This document shows positions 16,978 through 25,948 of a stretch of DNA of 64,000 bases, one piece after another. Source of the stretch: Nocardioides ganghwensis (GTDB taxonomy: Bacteria > Actinomycetota > Actinomycetes > Propionibacteriales > Nocardioidaceae); NCBI RefSeq assembly GCF_014779655.1, contig NZ_JACXYX010000018.1:1-64000 (forward strand), read 5' to 3'. The notes under the pieces are model-generated. The model was given only the letters and a program-made list of their open reading frames with translations, did no database searches and was not told the origin of the DNA. Both the position numbers and the translations under genes were made by a program. Position 1 is the first letter of the stretch; every line of letters starts with the position of its first letter.

Positions 16978-18051
16978 GTGAACAAGGTCCAGACCTCTCC
17001 GGGCACCTACGTCAACGAGCAGAACCGTCAAGCCGTTGCGTGGAAGCACCGCAGCCCAGTGCTCCCCGCTGATGCGCGGCGTCCGGGGTACTACCGCGGT
17101 GACCGCGGGCCCTACCCCGTCTGCCTGCCCGGGGAGCACGCGTCGTACAACCTCCTGCCCGAGGTCCGTGATGCCGCGATCGCTCTCTTCCACGAGCTCG
17201 ACATCCCATGGCACGACGGGGTCGACAGTGGGCCTAGCAACCACCTGCGAGACTCGCAGGTGCAGTGCGTCAACGCGCTGTTCGCGATGGTCGCTGACGC
17301 CGGACGCATCAAGCTCGCCTTCGGCGGCGCTGTCGACATCGCCGAGGTCCTCCCGATCGAGGAGGGTCGGTTCCTCACGTTCGAGTACATCGGGCCGACG
17401 GACTACTTCGGCGAGGGCTTCCGAGGGGGCCGGGAGGTGGGGCGGCGACGGGGGACCCACTGCACCAGCGTCGACGCCGCGTTCCTCTACAAGACCTCGG
17501 CTGGCGTTGTCGAACTGGCACTGGTCGAGTGGAAGTTCACGGAGTGCTATCTGGATGCGAAGAACAGGGCAGAAGCATCCGACGCTGTGCGGATCGCACA
17601 GTACGCCGCTGACCTTGACGCCACGGACAGCCCGATCGACCTCAGCGTCCTTCCTATGGAGCTGCTGCTCGACGAGCCCTTCTACCAGCTCACTCGCCAG
17701 CAGCTGCTGGCCAACCGTCTGGAACAGGACCGCATCCTTGGTGCCGACGTCGTGAGAGTCCTCCACGTCCTGTCTCCCGAGAACACGGGCTACCAGGACT
17801 CGCTGGTCAGGGCCGAGCACCGCGCTGCTGGAGCCACCGTCGATGAGGTGTGGTCGGAGCTCCTGCGGACTCCTGACCGCTTCGTCCACATCGACCCGGC
17901 CGTGTTCCTCGACCCTGTGGTCACCAGCGCCGAGTACGTCGACCGTTACGGCCCGGCCGTGGCAAGACTCTCGCCGCCCGATGCAAACGCCGGCGCACGG
18001 CCCACGCCTCGTCTAGCGTCGGGTGCACTATTCGGGAAGGGCACAGCATGA
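16978..18051 (+). CDS. PGN_0703-family putative restriction endonuclease
   Basis: From GTG 16978 the 357-residue protein reads VNKVQTSPGTYVNEQNRQAV and carries the family pattern: YPVCLPGEHASYNLLPEVRD, then GPSNHLRDSQVQCVNALF, and a nuclease core with CTSVDAAFLYKT followed by LALVEWKFTECY (Asp ... Glu-x-Lys). Members are predicted PD-(D/E)XK endonucleases named as putative restriction enzymes; target and cofactor are unknown. The only good ribosome binding site (GGAGG at 16953-16957) is about 20 bases from this GTG, so the exact start is uncertain. The stop overlaps the next ATG (ATGA), so the two are coupled. Confidence 0.75.
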   Translation: MNKVQTSPGTYVNEQNRQAVAWKHRSPVLPADARRPGYYRGDRGPYPVCLPGEHASYNLLPEVRDAAIALFHELDIPWHDGVDSGPSNHLRDSQVQCVNALFAMVADAGRIKLAFGGAVDIAEVLPIEEGRFLTFEYIGPTDYFGEGFRGGREVGRRRGTHCTSVDAAFLYKTSAGVVELALVEWKFTECYLDAKNRAEASDAVRIAQYAADLDATDSPIDLSVLPMELLLDEPFYQLTRQQLLANRLEQDRILGADVVRVLHVLSPENTGYQDSLVRAEHRAAGATVDEVWSELLRTPDRFVHIDPAVFLDPVVTSAEYVDRYGPAVARLSPPDANAGARPTPRLASGALFGKGTA

Positions 18052-20045
18052 CGAAGGCATTCGATGAAACCTCGTGGTCCCCGTGGACGACGGGCGGAGA
18101 GGTGGAGCAGTTCACGCCCACGCTCGCGAGCCGCTTCGCTGCGTTGACTCCTTTCGGGTCCCTGCCGTTGCGCCATCGCCTGCTCGGCCCCTACTTCGGA
18201 TCACACGAGGGCATGTTGGTGCTGACGTGGTTGACCCGCGGTGGTTGCACGGACCTTGCCAGCGTTCTCTCGCTCACCGAGGACGCCATCCTGAACTGGC
18301 ACCAGATCGGGCACGGCAAGCTTCAGCGCATCCTTCAGCTCTTGTCGGAGATTGCAGCTGACGCAGCATCGCTGGGGCACCTGCTGATCGGCGCCCACGA
18401 CGCGCTTGCGCATCAGTCAGACCCCGGCAGCGTCCAACTGGTTGACGATCTCGACGTCCTGGCTCAGTGGGGCGACTTCGCGGCTCGAGCGGACACGTGG
18501 GGTGCTGTCGAGACCACCCTCGACCGCCCCATGCTTCCGGCTGACGTCGCGGCCTCCGCCGAGCGCGTTAGAGCCCTCCCGACGGGCCTGGCCGCCCAGC
18601 AGGATCCCGGCGACGTACTGCTCGAGTGGATCGACGCGCTCGACGATCGCGATCGCCACATCTTCGAGAGCCGGCTTGTCCGAGTGAAGCCCGAGACCCT
18701 TGACTCGATCGGCCAGGCCTACGACGTGACCCGTGAGCGGGTCCGCCAGCTCGAGGTCAAGCTGACCAAGCGAGCTCGCTCGCTCTATGAACAAGACCCT
18801 GCGTGGAGGCACGTGCGGTGGGCCGGCTTCCTGCTCGAGGAGGAGCTCGGCGCCTACGCCCCGCGCAGCGTCGTGGACACACGAGCGGCTGACGGCGAGC
18901 AACGGTTCGATCGCTGGTTGCTGCTCTGGTTTGCGGGCATCTCGGTCACCGACACCTCGTTCCGGCGACTGGGGTGGACAGCGCCAGGTATCGACGAGGT
19001 GCCCTTCCGCGAAGACTCATGGGTCGTGGACCGCGCCGCGCTTGATGCCGATCTCCTCGCTCGAGGGGTGCGAGAGGACTTCCTGGACTTCGCCATCGAC
19101 TCGATCAAGGGCCTGTCCCGGGTGGATGACTCGGTCGTCCGATGGGGCACAAGCGTGAGTGACCGGGCCTGCGCCCTGCTGGCTGTCCACGGCCAACCGA
19201 TGGAGGTCTCTGAACTGCACGACGTGCTCGGAGGAAGCGAGCGGAGCCTGCGCGGACGACTCTTCGACGACCCACGTGTGACCCGCGTGTCACGCCACAG
19301 CGTAGGCCTCAGCACGTGGGGCGGTGAGGCCTACGATGGCGTGGTCAACGCGATGATGCGTCGTCTTGAGGAGCACGGCGAGGTGGTGCTAACCGACCTG
19401 GCGGCCGAGCTCGCGAGTCAGTTCGGTGTCTCCGCCAACTCGGTGACGATGTATTCCGCCGCGCCTGTCTTCCGCACCGTCGCCGGCAAGATCCGGCTGC
19501 GAGAGTCGCCTGAGTCCTTCGTCCCACGAGCTGAACCGCACCGCGTGCAGGGCCTCTTTCAGCCGTCGGCCCACGTCCTGCGATGGAACGTGACCGTCGA
19601 CAAGGATCTGAAGCGTGGCAGCGGTCGAGCTCTCCCGACGGAGGTCGGGACGTTTTTCGGCGTGACCCCGGGGGTTCACATCACCGTCCACGGGCCGGTG
19701 AAGGACATCCCCATCGGGTGGGCAGAGACAAGTCACACTGGTCCGAGCATCGGCTCACTGAAGGCGTACGCCGACGAGCTGGGCGCGCAGATCGGCGACG
19801 TGCTCCAGCTTCGGTTCGACCGCCGCGACCGATCCATGCAGGCCATCGTGCGGGAGCCCTCGCCCGTCGACACCATCCCCTCGGCCAGGCTCGCCTGGCT
19901 GACCGGGATGTCCGAGACCGTTACGAACGACGTCGCGGCGCTCGCTGCAGCAGTCCACGTCCCGGTCTCCGAGCTGGAGCCGACACTGCGCGGACGCGGC
20001 GACGAGGCGGTGGCGGACGCGGTGGTGGAGCTCCTCGAGGGATGA
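18048..20045 (+). CDS. Large HTH protein with sigma-70 region-4-like motif
   Basis: ATG 18048 overlaps the stop of the nuclease gene by four bases. In the middle of the 665-residue protein, ALDDRDRHIFESRLVRVKPE then TLDSIGQAYDVTRERVRQLE matches sigma-70 region 4, the -35-recognition helix-turn-helix. There is no region 2, so it is not a conventional sigma factor. The rest is predicted helical with further possible winged-helix segments (RACALLAVHGQPMEVSELHD) and a C-terminal beta-rich part. Such proteins occur in accessory clusters; a DNA-binding specificity or sensing role for the coupled nuclease is plausible but inferred. Confidence 0.65.
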   Translation: MTKAFDETSWSPWTTGGEVEQFTPTLASRFAALTPFGSLPLRHRLLGPYFGSHEGMLVLTWLTRGGCTDLASVLSLTEDAILNWHQIGHGKLQRILQLLSEIAADAASLGHLLIGAHDALAHQSDPGSVQLVDDLDVLAQWGDFAARADTWGAVETTLDRPMLPADVAASAERVRALPTGLAAQQDPGDVLLEWIDALDDRDRHIFESRLVRVKPETLDSIGQAYDVTRERVRQLEVKLTKRARSLYEQDPAWRHVRWAGFLLEEELGAYAPRSVVDTRAADGEQRFDRWLLLWFAGISVTDTSFRRLGWTAPGIDEVPFREDSWVVDRAALDADLLARGVREDFLDFAIDSIKGLSRVDDSVVRWGTSVSDRACALLAVHGQPMEVSELHDVLGGSERSLRGRLFDDPRVTRVSRHSVGLSTWGGEAYDGVVNAMMRRLEEHGEVVLTDLAAELASQFGVSANSVTMYSAAPVFRTVAGKIRLRESPESFVPRAEPHRVQGLFQPSAHVLRWNVTVDKDLKRGSGRALPTEVGTFFGVTPGVHITVHGPVKDIPIGWAETSHTGPSIGSLKAYADELGAQIGDVLQLRFDRRDRSMQAIVREPSPVDTIPSARLAWLTGMSETVTNDVAALAAAVHVPVSELEPTLRGRGDEAVADAVVELLEG

Positions 20046-20092
20046 ACCGGCGGCGCGATGTTCCAAGGCGGTCCGGAAGGCGTGACGCAGTT

Positions 20093-21652
20093 CTATCGAG
20101 GCAGGTGGAGCCGGTAAGTGATCCCGGCCTTGTCCAAGGCCCCCGTTAGTTCCGCGTCGACGTCCAGACCGGTTGGTCCAGCAAAGAAGTGCCACTCGAT
20201 CGTGTACCCGCGCCTCACCAGGTACGCGTCCTTGTCGACCTGGCCGCTGACCGTGGCATTGAAGGGCTGGGTGCCGAGCTTTGCCACGTGCAGGATGGAG
20301 GTGCCAGGCGTGGCTCCTTCGTCGCATCGCGTGCACGCGGAGAAGTACCGGCCTCCACGGAACTGGGCCGGCAGTTGGTCCACGTACACCGCCTTGGCCG
20401 CCGCGTCGCCTTCCACTGAAACCTCGGCGCGCAGTGCCTCCTCCGCAGCCTCGAGGGACAACACGAAGCCGTCGTCGTCGGCGAACGCGGCGGAGATGCC
20501 CGCGATGACCTGATCGCCGTGCCGATCCAGGTTCGAGGCCACCGTCGCGAGGAGGGCACCACGCTTAGCGAGCTTGACGATCTGCCCGTCGCTCAGCTTG
20601 TGGTCCACCAGGGTCTCGATGCTCGCCTTGTCGGTGGCTCCGAGCAGCGCCATCTGGGCGTCTTGGGGCATCTTGTCCCACGTCGCGATGGACTTGACGA
20701 CCGTCCGAACCAACGCGGGCTTCGCACGTGCGAAGTTGCTGACGACCTTCACAGCCTTCGCGGTGTCGCCCACGTAAGGAACGAGTCCCATGCCGGAGGC
20801 GCCCGCATCTCCCCACCTGCCATGAACGGCATTGGCGACGATGTCGCGTGAATCCGCGAGGGTTCCGGTGATCCAGCCCGCATACGGCACGGTGCTGCTT
20901 GCGCCTCCGCTCACGGCTCCGAGTAGTTGGGGCACGCTGTCGATCTCCCTGAACTCGCCGTACCACGCACCTTCGGCGAACTCGTCCGACCATCTCCCCT
21001 CATCCCGCGGCTCATCCGCAAGCACGGGCGAGAGCTCTTCGTCGGCGTCGTCGCCATCCTTTCGGCCGTCTCCGTCGGTGTCGGCGGCGTTGGGATCCGA
21101 GCCCCACTCGCGTTCAGCGACGTCGGCCAGTCCATCGCGGTCGGAGTCCCCGCGGAACGGGTTGCTCCCCTCGCTGAGCTCCACGGGGTCCGGCAGCCCG
21201 TCTTCATCACTGTCGGAGGCGGTGGGGTCGGCGAGCGCGGCGAACGTGCGCGGGCTGCACGACCAGAACGAGTCGGCCACCGACTTCGTCAGGCCGCCGG
21301 CCCGACTCGGCGGCACCTCCTCGCCGTCCGGAACACCGTCGGAGTCGGTTTCGACGTCTCTGGGATCGGTGACGACCACCGCTCCTCCTGCCCCCAGCCG
21401 GAGTCCCGCACGTTCCTGGCAGTCGGTGATGCCGTCACCGTCGCTGTCCCGTGAGACCCAGACCCCTCGGACAGCTGCCAGCCCGATGACCAGCGCGGCG
21501 GTGAACGCAGTGATGCGCCACCAACGGCGCCGTCTGACCCTGCGTCGCAGCTCCTCTCGTCGAGCCACAAGCGCCGCAATCTCGGGGTCGTCGTGCAGGG
21601 GGCCGTCGTTGCGCACGCGTCTGCCCGAGCGACCAGCACCACGTCCTGCCAT
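20093..21652 (-). CDS. Membrane protein with calcium-type repeats and polymorphic-toxin-like C-terminus
   Basis: ATG 21652 shares one base with the stop of the helicase gene (TGATG). The 519-residue protein has a basic N-terminus, one membrane span at about 45-68 (WRITAFTAALVIGLAAVRGV), then five thrombospondin-3/calcium-type Asp repeats (DSDGDGITD, TDSDGVPDG, SDSDEDGLPD, DSDRDGLAD, DTDGDGRKD). A Gly/Ala-rich pretoxin-like stretch follows (AGWITGTLADSRDIVANAV, MGLVPYVGDTAKAVKV). The last 90 residues form a compact region (GGRYFSACTRCDEGATPGTS, GYTIEWHFFAGPTGLD, LHLPR) resembling a toxin tip, family unknown. Layout implies an inner-membrane protein with the repeats outside. It ends an operon of a nuclease and a helicase, an unusual partnership. 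Confidence 0.65.
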   Translation of the reverse strand: MAGRGAGRSGRRVRNDGPLHDDPEIAALVARREELRRRVRRRRWWRITAFTAALVIGLAAVRGVWVSRDSDGDGITDCQERAGLRLGAGGAVVVTDPRDVETDSDGVPDGEEVPPSRAGGLTKSVADSFWSCSPRTFAALADPTASDSDEDGLPDPVELSEGSNPFRGDSDRDGLADVAEREWGSDPNAADTDGDGRKDGDDADEELSPVLADEPRDEGRWSDEFAEGAWYGEFREIDSVPQLLGAVSGGASSTVPYAGWITGTLADSRDIVANAVHGRWGDAGASGMGLVPYVGDTAKAVKVVSNFARAKPALVRTVVKSIATWDKMPQDAQMALLGATDKASIETLVDHKLSDGQIVKLAKRGALLATVASNLDRHGDQVIAGISAAFADDDGFVLSLEAAEEALRAEVSVEGDAAAKAVYVDQLPAQFRGGRYFSACTRCDEGATPGTSILHVAKLGTQPFNATVSGQVDKDAYLVRRGYTIEWHFFAGPTGLDVDAELTGALDKAGITYRLHLPR

Positions 21653-23157
21653 CAGACCGAGCCGTGGTCGGACAGGTCGAGGCGACCGCGCGTGAACGAC
21701 CCGAGGATTCGCTGGTGGGTCTGCCGCGGGAGAGCACGCGTGCCCGGCTCCCCGAAGGGCGTGCCAGGACGCGCGGGAGCGTCCGCGAGCAGCTCGTCGA
21801 GCCCTGCACGGGCGACCATGAAGAGTCCGTGGGTCGCCCGCGTGCAGGTGACCGCCAGGCGCCCGAACGCCGAGTTGAAGTCGTCGAGCTTGGTCGCCCC
21901 CGACAGCGGGTGGATGGCCACGGTGATGCGGTTGGTCTGCCCCTGCCACGAGTCGACGGTGGACGCCTGGATCACGCCCTCGGGCAGCCCAAGTTCCTCG
22001 GTCAGGCGCTCGACCATCTCGGTGGCGTCGTCGACGGCCTGGTTGCGCGTCGCCAGGATGACCACCATGGGGTCTCCCTCGGGGGCCTTGGAGGAGACGG
22101 AGTGGCTCGTGCCGGGTGCCCCGAAGTTGTCGTACGACACCTCCGTGCACGTGAAGCCGCCAGCCAGCAGCGGTCGCAGCAGGTCCTCCACCGCGCTGAG
22201 CAGTGGCCTGTCGATGTCCGGAGCCTCCGGGTCCTCTAGTCCGGAGATCTCCAGCAGCGCCGGCCGTCCCGTGGCGACCGCCTCCCACACGTCGGCGGCG
22301 GCCCCGTCCATCCCCGGCAGCTCGACGGAGCGGTCACCGGGGGCCGCGACGCAGTTGAGCTGGTCCCAGTCGTTGTAGAACGCGCGCCACAGCGGGAGCT
22401 GCTCGCCGGTGGGCCGCCACACTGCCGGCAGCTCGATCACGACGGAGGTGTCGTCGTTCTCGTACGCCGTCGGCCAGGCGCGGTACGGGTTGTAACCGGG
22501 GTCACCTCGCCAAGGGTTCTCATTGGGGTCGATGGGCGGCAGCTGGCCCACGTCGCCAACGCCCACAGCGACGGGGGCGAGAGCCTCGATGCGGGCGAAG
22601 AGGTAGAGAGGCAGCTCCCACGCCTCGTCGACGAAGAGCACGTCGAAGGCCTTCTCCCCGTTGGCGCCGGCGCCGAGATGGTCGTTGAGGCGCCGCAGCT
22701 CTCCCCAGACCCCGAACTTGTGCGACACCCCCAGCACCACCCGAGCCGAAGCGGGGATCTCGGACGACTTGCAGGCGATGGTGACCGCGTCGAGCACGGC
22801 TTGCGGCAGGTCGGCGACACGCTTCTCGGACACGAAGAGGCAGACCGTGTCCTTGCCGAGCTCCTCGCCGAGCTTTCGCGCCAGAGGAACGATCTGCTTG
22901 TTCTTGAAGGCGGCCACGGCCACCCGCAGGCAGTTGTCGTTGGCGATGGCCTCCTTGACCATCCGGACCAACGCGTAGGACTTTCCCGCGCCGGCAGCGG
23001 CGCGGAGCAGCACCTTCTGCGTGTCGGACACCCCGTCCAGCCGGCGCATGAGCGCCTGGATCGCGTCCGCCGCCGCCTGGATGTTGCCCGCAGCGGCGGC
23101 AGTGTGGTGCTCGGCGCCGTCGGCACTCGTCTGCGGCGCGAGGAAGTCGACGGTCAC
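21652..23157 (-). CDS. SF1 (UvrD/Dda-like) helicase or ATPase of the three-gene unit
   Basis: GTG 23157 overlaps the stop of the upstream nuclease gene by four bases (GTGA). The 501-residue protein has Walker A RAAAGAGKSYALVR, Walker B FDVLFVDEAWELP, a GDVGQLPPIDP motif, ASTVDSWQGQTNRITVAI (SF1 motif V-like) and CTRATHGLFMVARAG (motif VI-like). It should couple ATP hydrolysis to translocation on DNA or RNA. The partner is an AddB-like nuclease, so the pair resembles a minimal helicase-nuclease such as AddAB. Its own stop overlaps the start of the membrane protein gene. Confidence 0.8.
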   Translation of the reverse strand: MTVDFLAPQTSADGAEHHTAAAAGNIQAAADAIQALMRRLDGVSDTQKVLLRAAAGAGKSYALVRMVKEAIANDNCLRVAVAAFKNKQIVPLARKLGEELGKDTVCLFVSEKRVADLPQAVLDAVTIACKSSEIPASARVVLGVSHKFGVWGELRRLNDHLGAGANGEKAFDVLFVDEAWELPLYLFARIEALAPVAVGVGDVGQLPPIDPNENPWRGDPGYNPYRAWPTAYENDDTSVVIELPAVWRPTGEQLPLWRAFYNDWDQLNCVAAPGDRSVELPGMDGAAADVWEAVATGRPALLEISGLEDPEAPDIDRPLLSAVEDLLRPLLAGGFTCTEVSYDNFGAPGTSHSVSSKAPEGDPMVVILATRNQAVDDATEMVERLTEELGLPEGVIQASTVDSWQGQTNRITVAIHPLSGATKLDDFNSAFGRLAVTCTRATHGLFMVARAGLDELLADAPARPGTPFGEPGTRALPRQTHQRILGSFTRGRLDLSDHGSV

Positions 23158-25844
23158 TGGTCCTCTCCCAGGTCGTCGCTCGAGATCCAGTCCGGGGGCA
23201 CGACGAAGTCGTCGACCTCCACGTCCGGGTCATCCTCGCGCTGGATGTCGAAGCGCTCCTCGTCGATGATCGGCGGCCACACTTCCGGGTTCAGCTGACC
23301 CTTCGCCCGTCGCTCGGCGATGTCGTCGGACCACTCGGCCTCCGCGGCGGCGTGGGGGCGGCAGCACCACGCGTGGGCCTGCGGATCCTGCGCGTAGGAG
23401 TCGGCTGTGCAGTCCGACTTCGGGGCCGCGAGGCCGTCGACGACGGGACGCTTCACTGCGAACTCGTGGCCCGACCTGTAGGTCGCACCCAGCCACTCCG
23501 CCTCGGCCAAGACCACCCGGTCACCCACCGCCAAGGGAGCCGGCACCCCGGGTGACCAGAGCAGGCCGGCCGCGTCCCCGTCATCCTCGAGCCTGCCAAC
23601 GGACGCGCCGCCGAACTTGAAGCTGCCCTTCTGGATCGTGAGGCTGACAGCAGCGCCCTCGATGACTGCCTCGCCCGCGCGGTGGAGCAGGACCGTCTTC
23701 GTGCCGTCGATGAAGCGTCGCGACTCCACCGCCAATCGCACCGGGCTGGTCGACACGACGGACGCCAAAGTGAGGTGTCGTACGCCGGCGTCGGCCGCGC
23801 GGTCGGCCGCCCAGTCGCTGTCGAGCAGCGTCCTGAGCTGCTCGTCGCAGGACCGATCGGCGTCGATCATGTCGACCTGGGCGTTGCGCCAGTAGCGATA
23901 GGTGCGCGAGAACCGCACGAGGTCGGAGGCCTGAAGTGCGAGCCTGCGACACCACACGTCCTGGGCGGCCCCCTCGAGAGCGCGGTAGGCCGGACGCAGC
24001 CGCGAGTCCGGCCTGCCGCCCAGGACGGCGATCGCGCGGAGCAGGATGTCGATGCGGTACTCGAGCTCGCTCGTGACGAGGTCGTGGTAGCGGACGGCGT
24101 CCCCACGCGTCGGCCGCCCGGCCCGGTGGACCTCGTCGGAGGTGTCGCGAGCCATCCGTGCGCCGGCGGTGCGCTCGCTCTCGGCGATGGAGTCGGACAC
24201 CGCTCGGTGGTCGAGCCCGTCCTCGGGAGCCTCGGCCCACGTGACGAGGTAGTCGAGACGTCCCGCATCGACTGCGGGGCCTCCCGGGACGAGGTGCTCG
24301 GCCAAGACGGTGCGCAGGACGACGATGGGCTGCCGCAGGTGGAAGGCTCGGGCCCGGTCCTCCTCGAGCAGGAAGCTGACCGCGAGCCGTGCCGTGTCCG
24401 AGAGCGGATCCGGCATGGTCGCCTCCTCGCCGTCGAAGGTGAGGATCGGTCGTCCCTCGTCTAAGTCCCGCTGCCACCGCAGCCGGCTGAGCTCGACCCC
24501 TGCCAGCGAGTCGGCCATGGTGACCAGCACGTCGGCGGTCGGGCCGTCCGGCACCACGAGGTGCACGGGTCCTTCCCCGGACTCCATGACCGCGGCGATC
24601 TCGGCCCCCAGGAGGTGCATGACGTCGTGACGGGTCGCCGTCGCGTTGGTGCGCTCGAAGACCTCGTGACGCCACGGTTGCTCGTCGTGCGCGGTGACTC
24701 GTTGCACGGCGATCCCGTGCACACCCAGGGCAGCCGAGTCCGACTTCACGAGCACGACGTTGATCGTGCCGGGCTCGCCTGCAGCGTCCGTCCGGCGACG
24801 CCCGGCCCACTGTGGCTTGCCCGTGGTGGTCGCGGTCAGCCGGGCGACCTCCGTGGTCGGCAGCAGGCCCGGCTCACCGGTCGCGGCGAGGTGCAGCAGC
24901 GCCGGATGCAGTCCGCGGTCCATGCCGAGCTCGAGCAGCAGCGCCTCGGTCGTGTCCTGTCGACGGAGCTCATCGCGACAGTAGGTGAACAGGTTGCAGC
25001 TCGCACAAGAAGTGGGGTCGTAGGTCGCCTCGAGGTGGGCGACGTAGGCGGGAAGCTCGTCGGTCTCGATGGGGTCGTCGTCGACCTCCGCGAGCGCAGC
25101 GAGACGCTCCTCCGCCCGCGTCCGGACCTCACGCCGGTGGTCGGCCAGGTCCTCGACGACCGCTTCCGGCCGGAGGTAGACGTTGCGCGGCACCGCGAGC
25201 GCGCCGTACCGGTGGACCTCCATGCCGTCCGGCAGCTGGCTCCATGCGGCCGCCGACTCCGCGCCCAGCGCGACCTGCAGGAAGCCCTTGAGCATCCGGC
25301 CGTCGTCGATGCGGGCGCGGACGCGTTCGTAGTCCTTGGCGTCCCCCATGATCAGCCACGAGCCGACCGTGACGTCACCTTCCTTGCGAGGCGCCACGAT
25401 CGCGAAGTCGGGCTTGATCGAGGTGGCACTGTCGGCGTCCTCGAGGCTGAGGAACGGGATGGCGAGCTTGGTGAGCATGGTCGCCTCGTCGGCATACGCC
25501 GCCTTGAGGTGCGCCTGGGCGAGCTGAGTGACCGTCTCGGTGGCACTGTCGGCACACGAGCGCTTGCGGACGCCCTCAGGCCGGTCGAGCCCGAGCCGGC
25601 CGATGGCGCGGGTGATGAGCTCGGAGACGAAGGTGTCGGAGTCGACGGCGGACTCGAAGGCCATGGCCCTGACCCAGCGCGCCTCGGGGATGCGACCACC
25701 CGTGTCCGGGAAGCCCAACGACCGCGCGAGCCCCCTGCGCGTGACGTTGGTGAGGAGCGGATCCGTACGACGGAACCGCTCGCACTGCGCGTGCGAGGAC
25801 GCCGCGACGGCACCACTGCCGCCTCCTGAGATGAGCGCTGCCAC
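23154..25844 (-). CDS. AddB/Cas4-like Fe-S PD-(D/E)XK nuclease, large
   Basis: The 896-residue protein starts at GTG 25844 with AGGGGG upstream. An N-terminal nuclease domain contains KPDFAIV (Asp146) and IMGDAKDYE (Asp168-Ala-Lys170), with a following Gln/Leu-rich helix. Four cysteines are spaced as in Fe-S nucleases: Cys21 at the N-terminus, and Cys280, Cys283 and Cys289 in CASCNLFTYC, the pattern that ties down AddB, Cas4 and Dna2 nuclease domains. The remaining 600 residues have no clear motif and may be a degenerate helicase-like or DNA-binding scaffold. It leads a strictly overlapping operon with an SF1 helicase and a membrane toxin-like protein. Confidence 0.75.
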   Translation of the reverse strand: MAALISGGGSGAVAASSHAQCERFRRTDPLLTNVTRRGLARSLGFPDTGGRIPEARWVRAMAFESAVDSDTFVSELITRAIGRLGLDRPEGVRKRSCADSATETVTQLAQAHLKAAYADEATMLTKLAIPFLSLEDADSATSIKPDFAIVAPRKEGDVTVGSWLIMGDAKDYERVRARIDDGRMLKGFLQVALGAESAAAWSQLPDGMEVHRYGALAVPRNVYLRPEAVVEDLADHRREVRTRAEERLAALAEVDDDPIETDELPAYVAHLEATYDPTSCASCNLFTYCRDELRRQDTTEALLLELGMDRGLHPALLHLAATGEPGLLPTTEVARLTATTTGKPQWAGRRRTDAAGEPGTINVVLVKSDSAALGVHGIAVQRVTAHDEQPWRHEVFERTNATATRHDVMHLLGAEIAAVMESGEGPVHLVVPDGPTADVLVTMADSLAGVELSRLRWQRDLDEGRPILTFDGEEATMPDPLSDTARLAVSFLLEEDRARAFHLRQPIVVLRTVLAEHLVPGGPAVDAGRLDYLVTWAEAPEDGLDHRAVSDSIAESERTAGARMARDTSDEVHRAGRPTRGDAVRYHDLVTSELEYRIDILLRAIAVLGGRPDSRLRPAYRALEGAAQDVWCRRLALQASDLVRFSRTYRYWRNAQVDMIDADRSCDEQLRTLLDSDWAADRAADAGVRHLTLASVVSTSPVRLAVESRRFIDGTKTVLLHRAGEAVIEGAAVSLTIQKGSFKFGGASVGRLEDDGDAAGLLWSPGVPAPLAVGDRVVLAEAEWLGATYRSGHEFAVKRPVVDGLAAPKSDCTADSYAQDPQAHAWCCRPHAAAEAEWSDDIAERRAKGQLNPEVWPPIIDEERFDIQREDDPDVEVDDFVVPPDWISSDDLGEDQ

Positions 25845-25948
25845 TGTCGACCCCCTGTCCGACTCGACCCTAGGACGACCCTCCGAAACAAGAGGTCGTT
25901 TCCTCGGGATCGGGTGAAGTTCTCGGAGGGGTGCGATAGGAACGTGTC

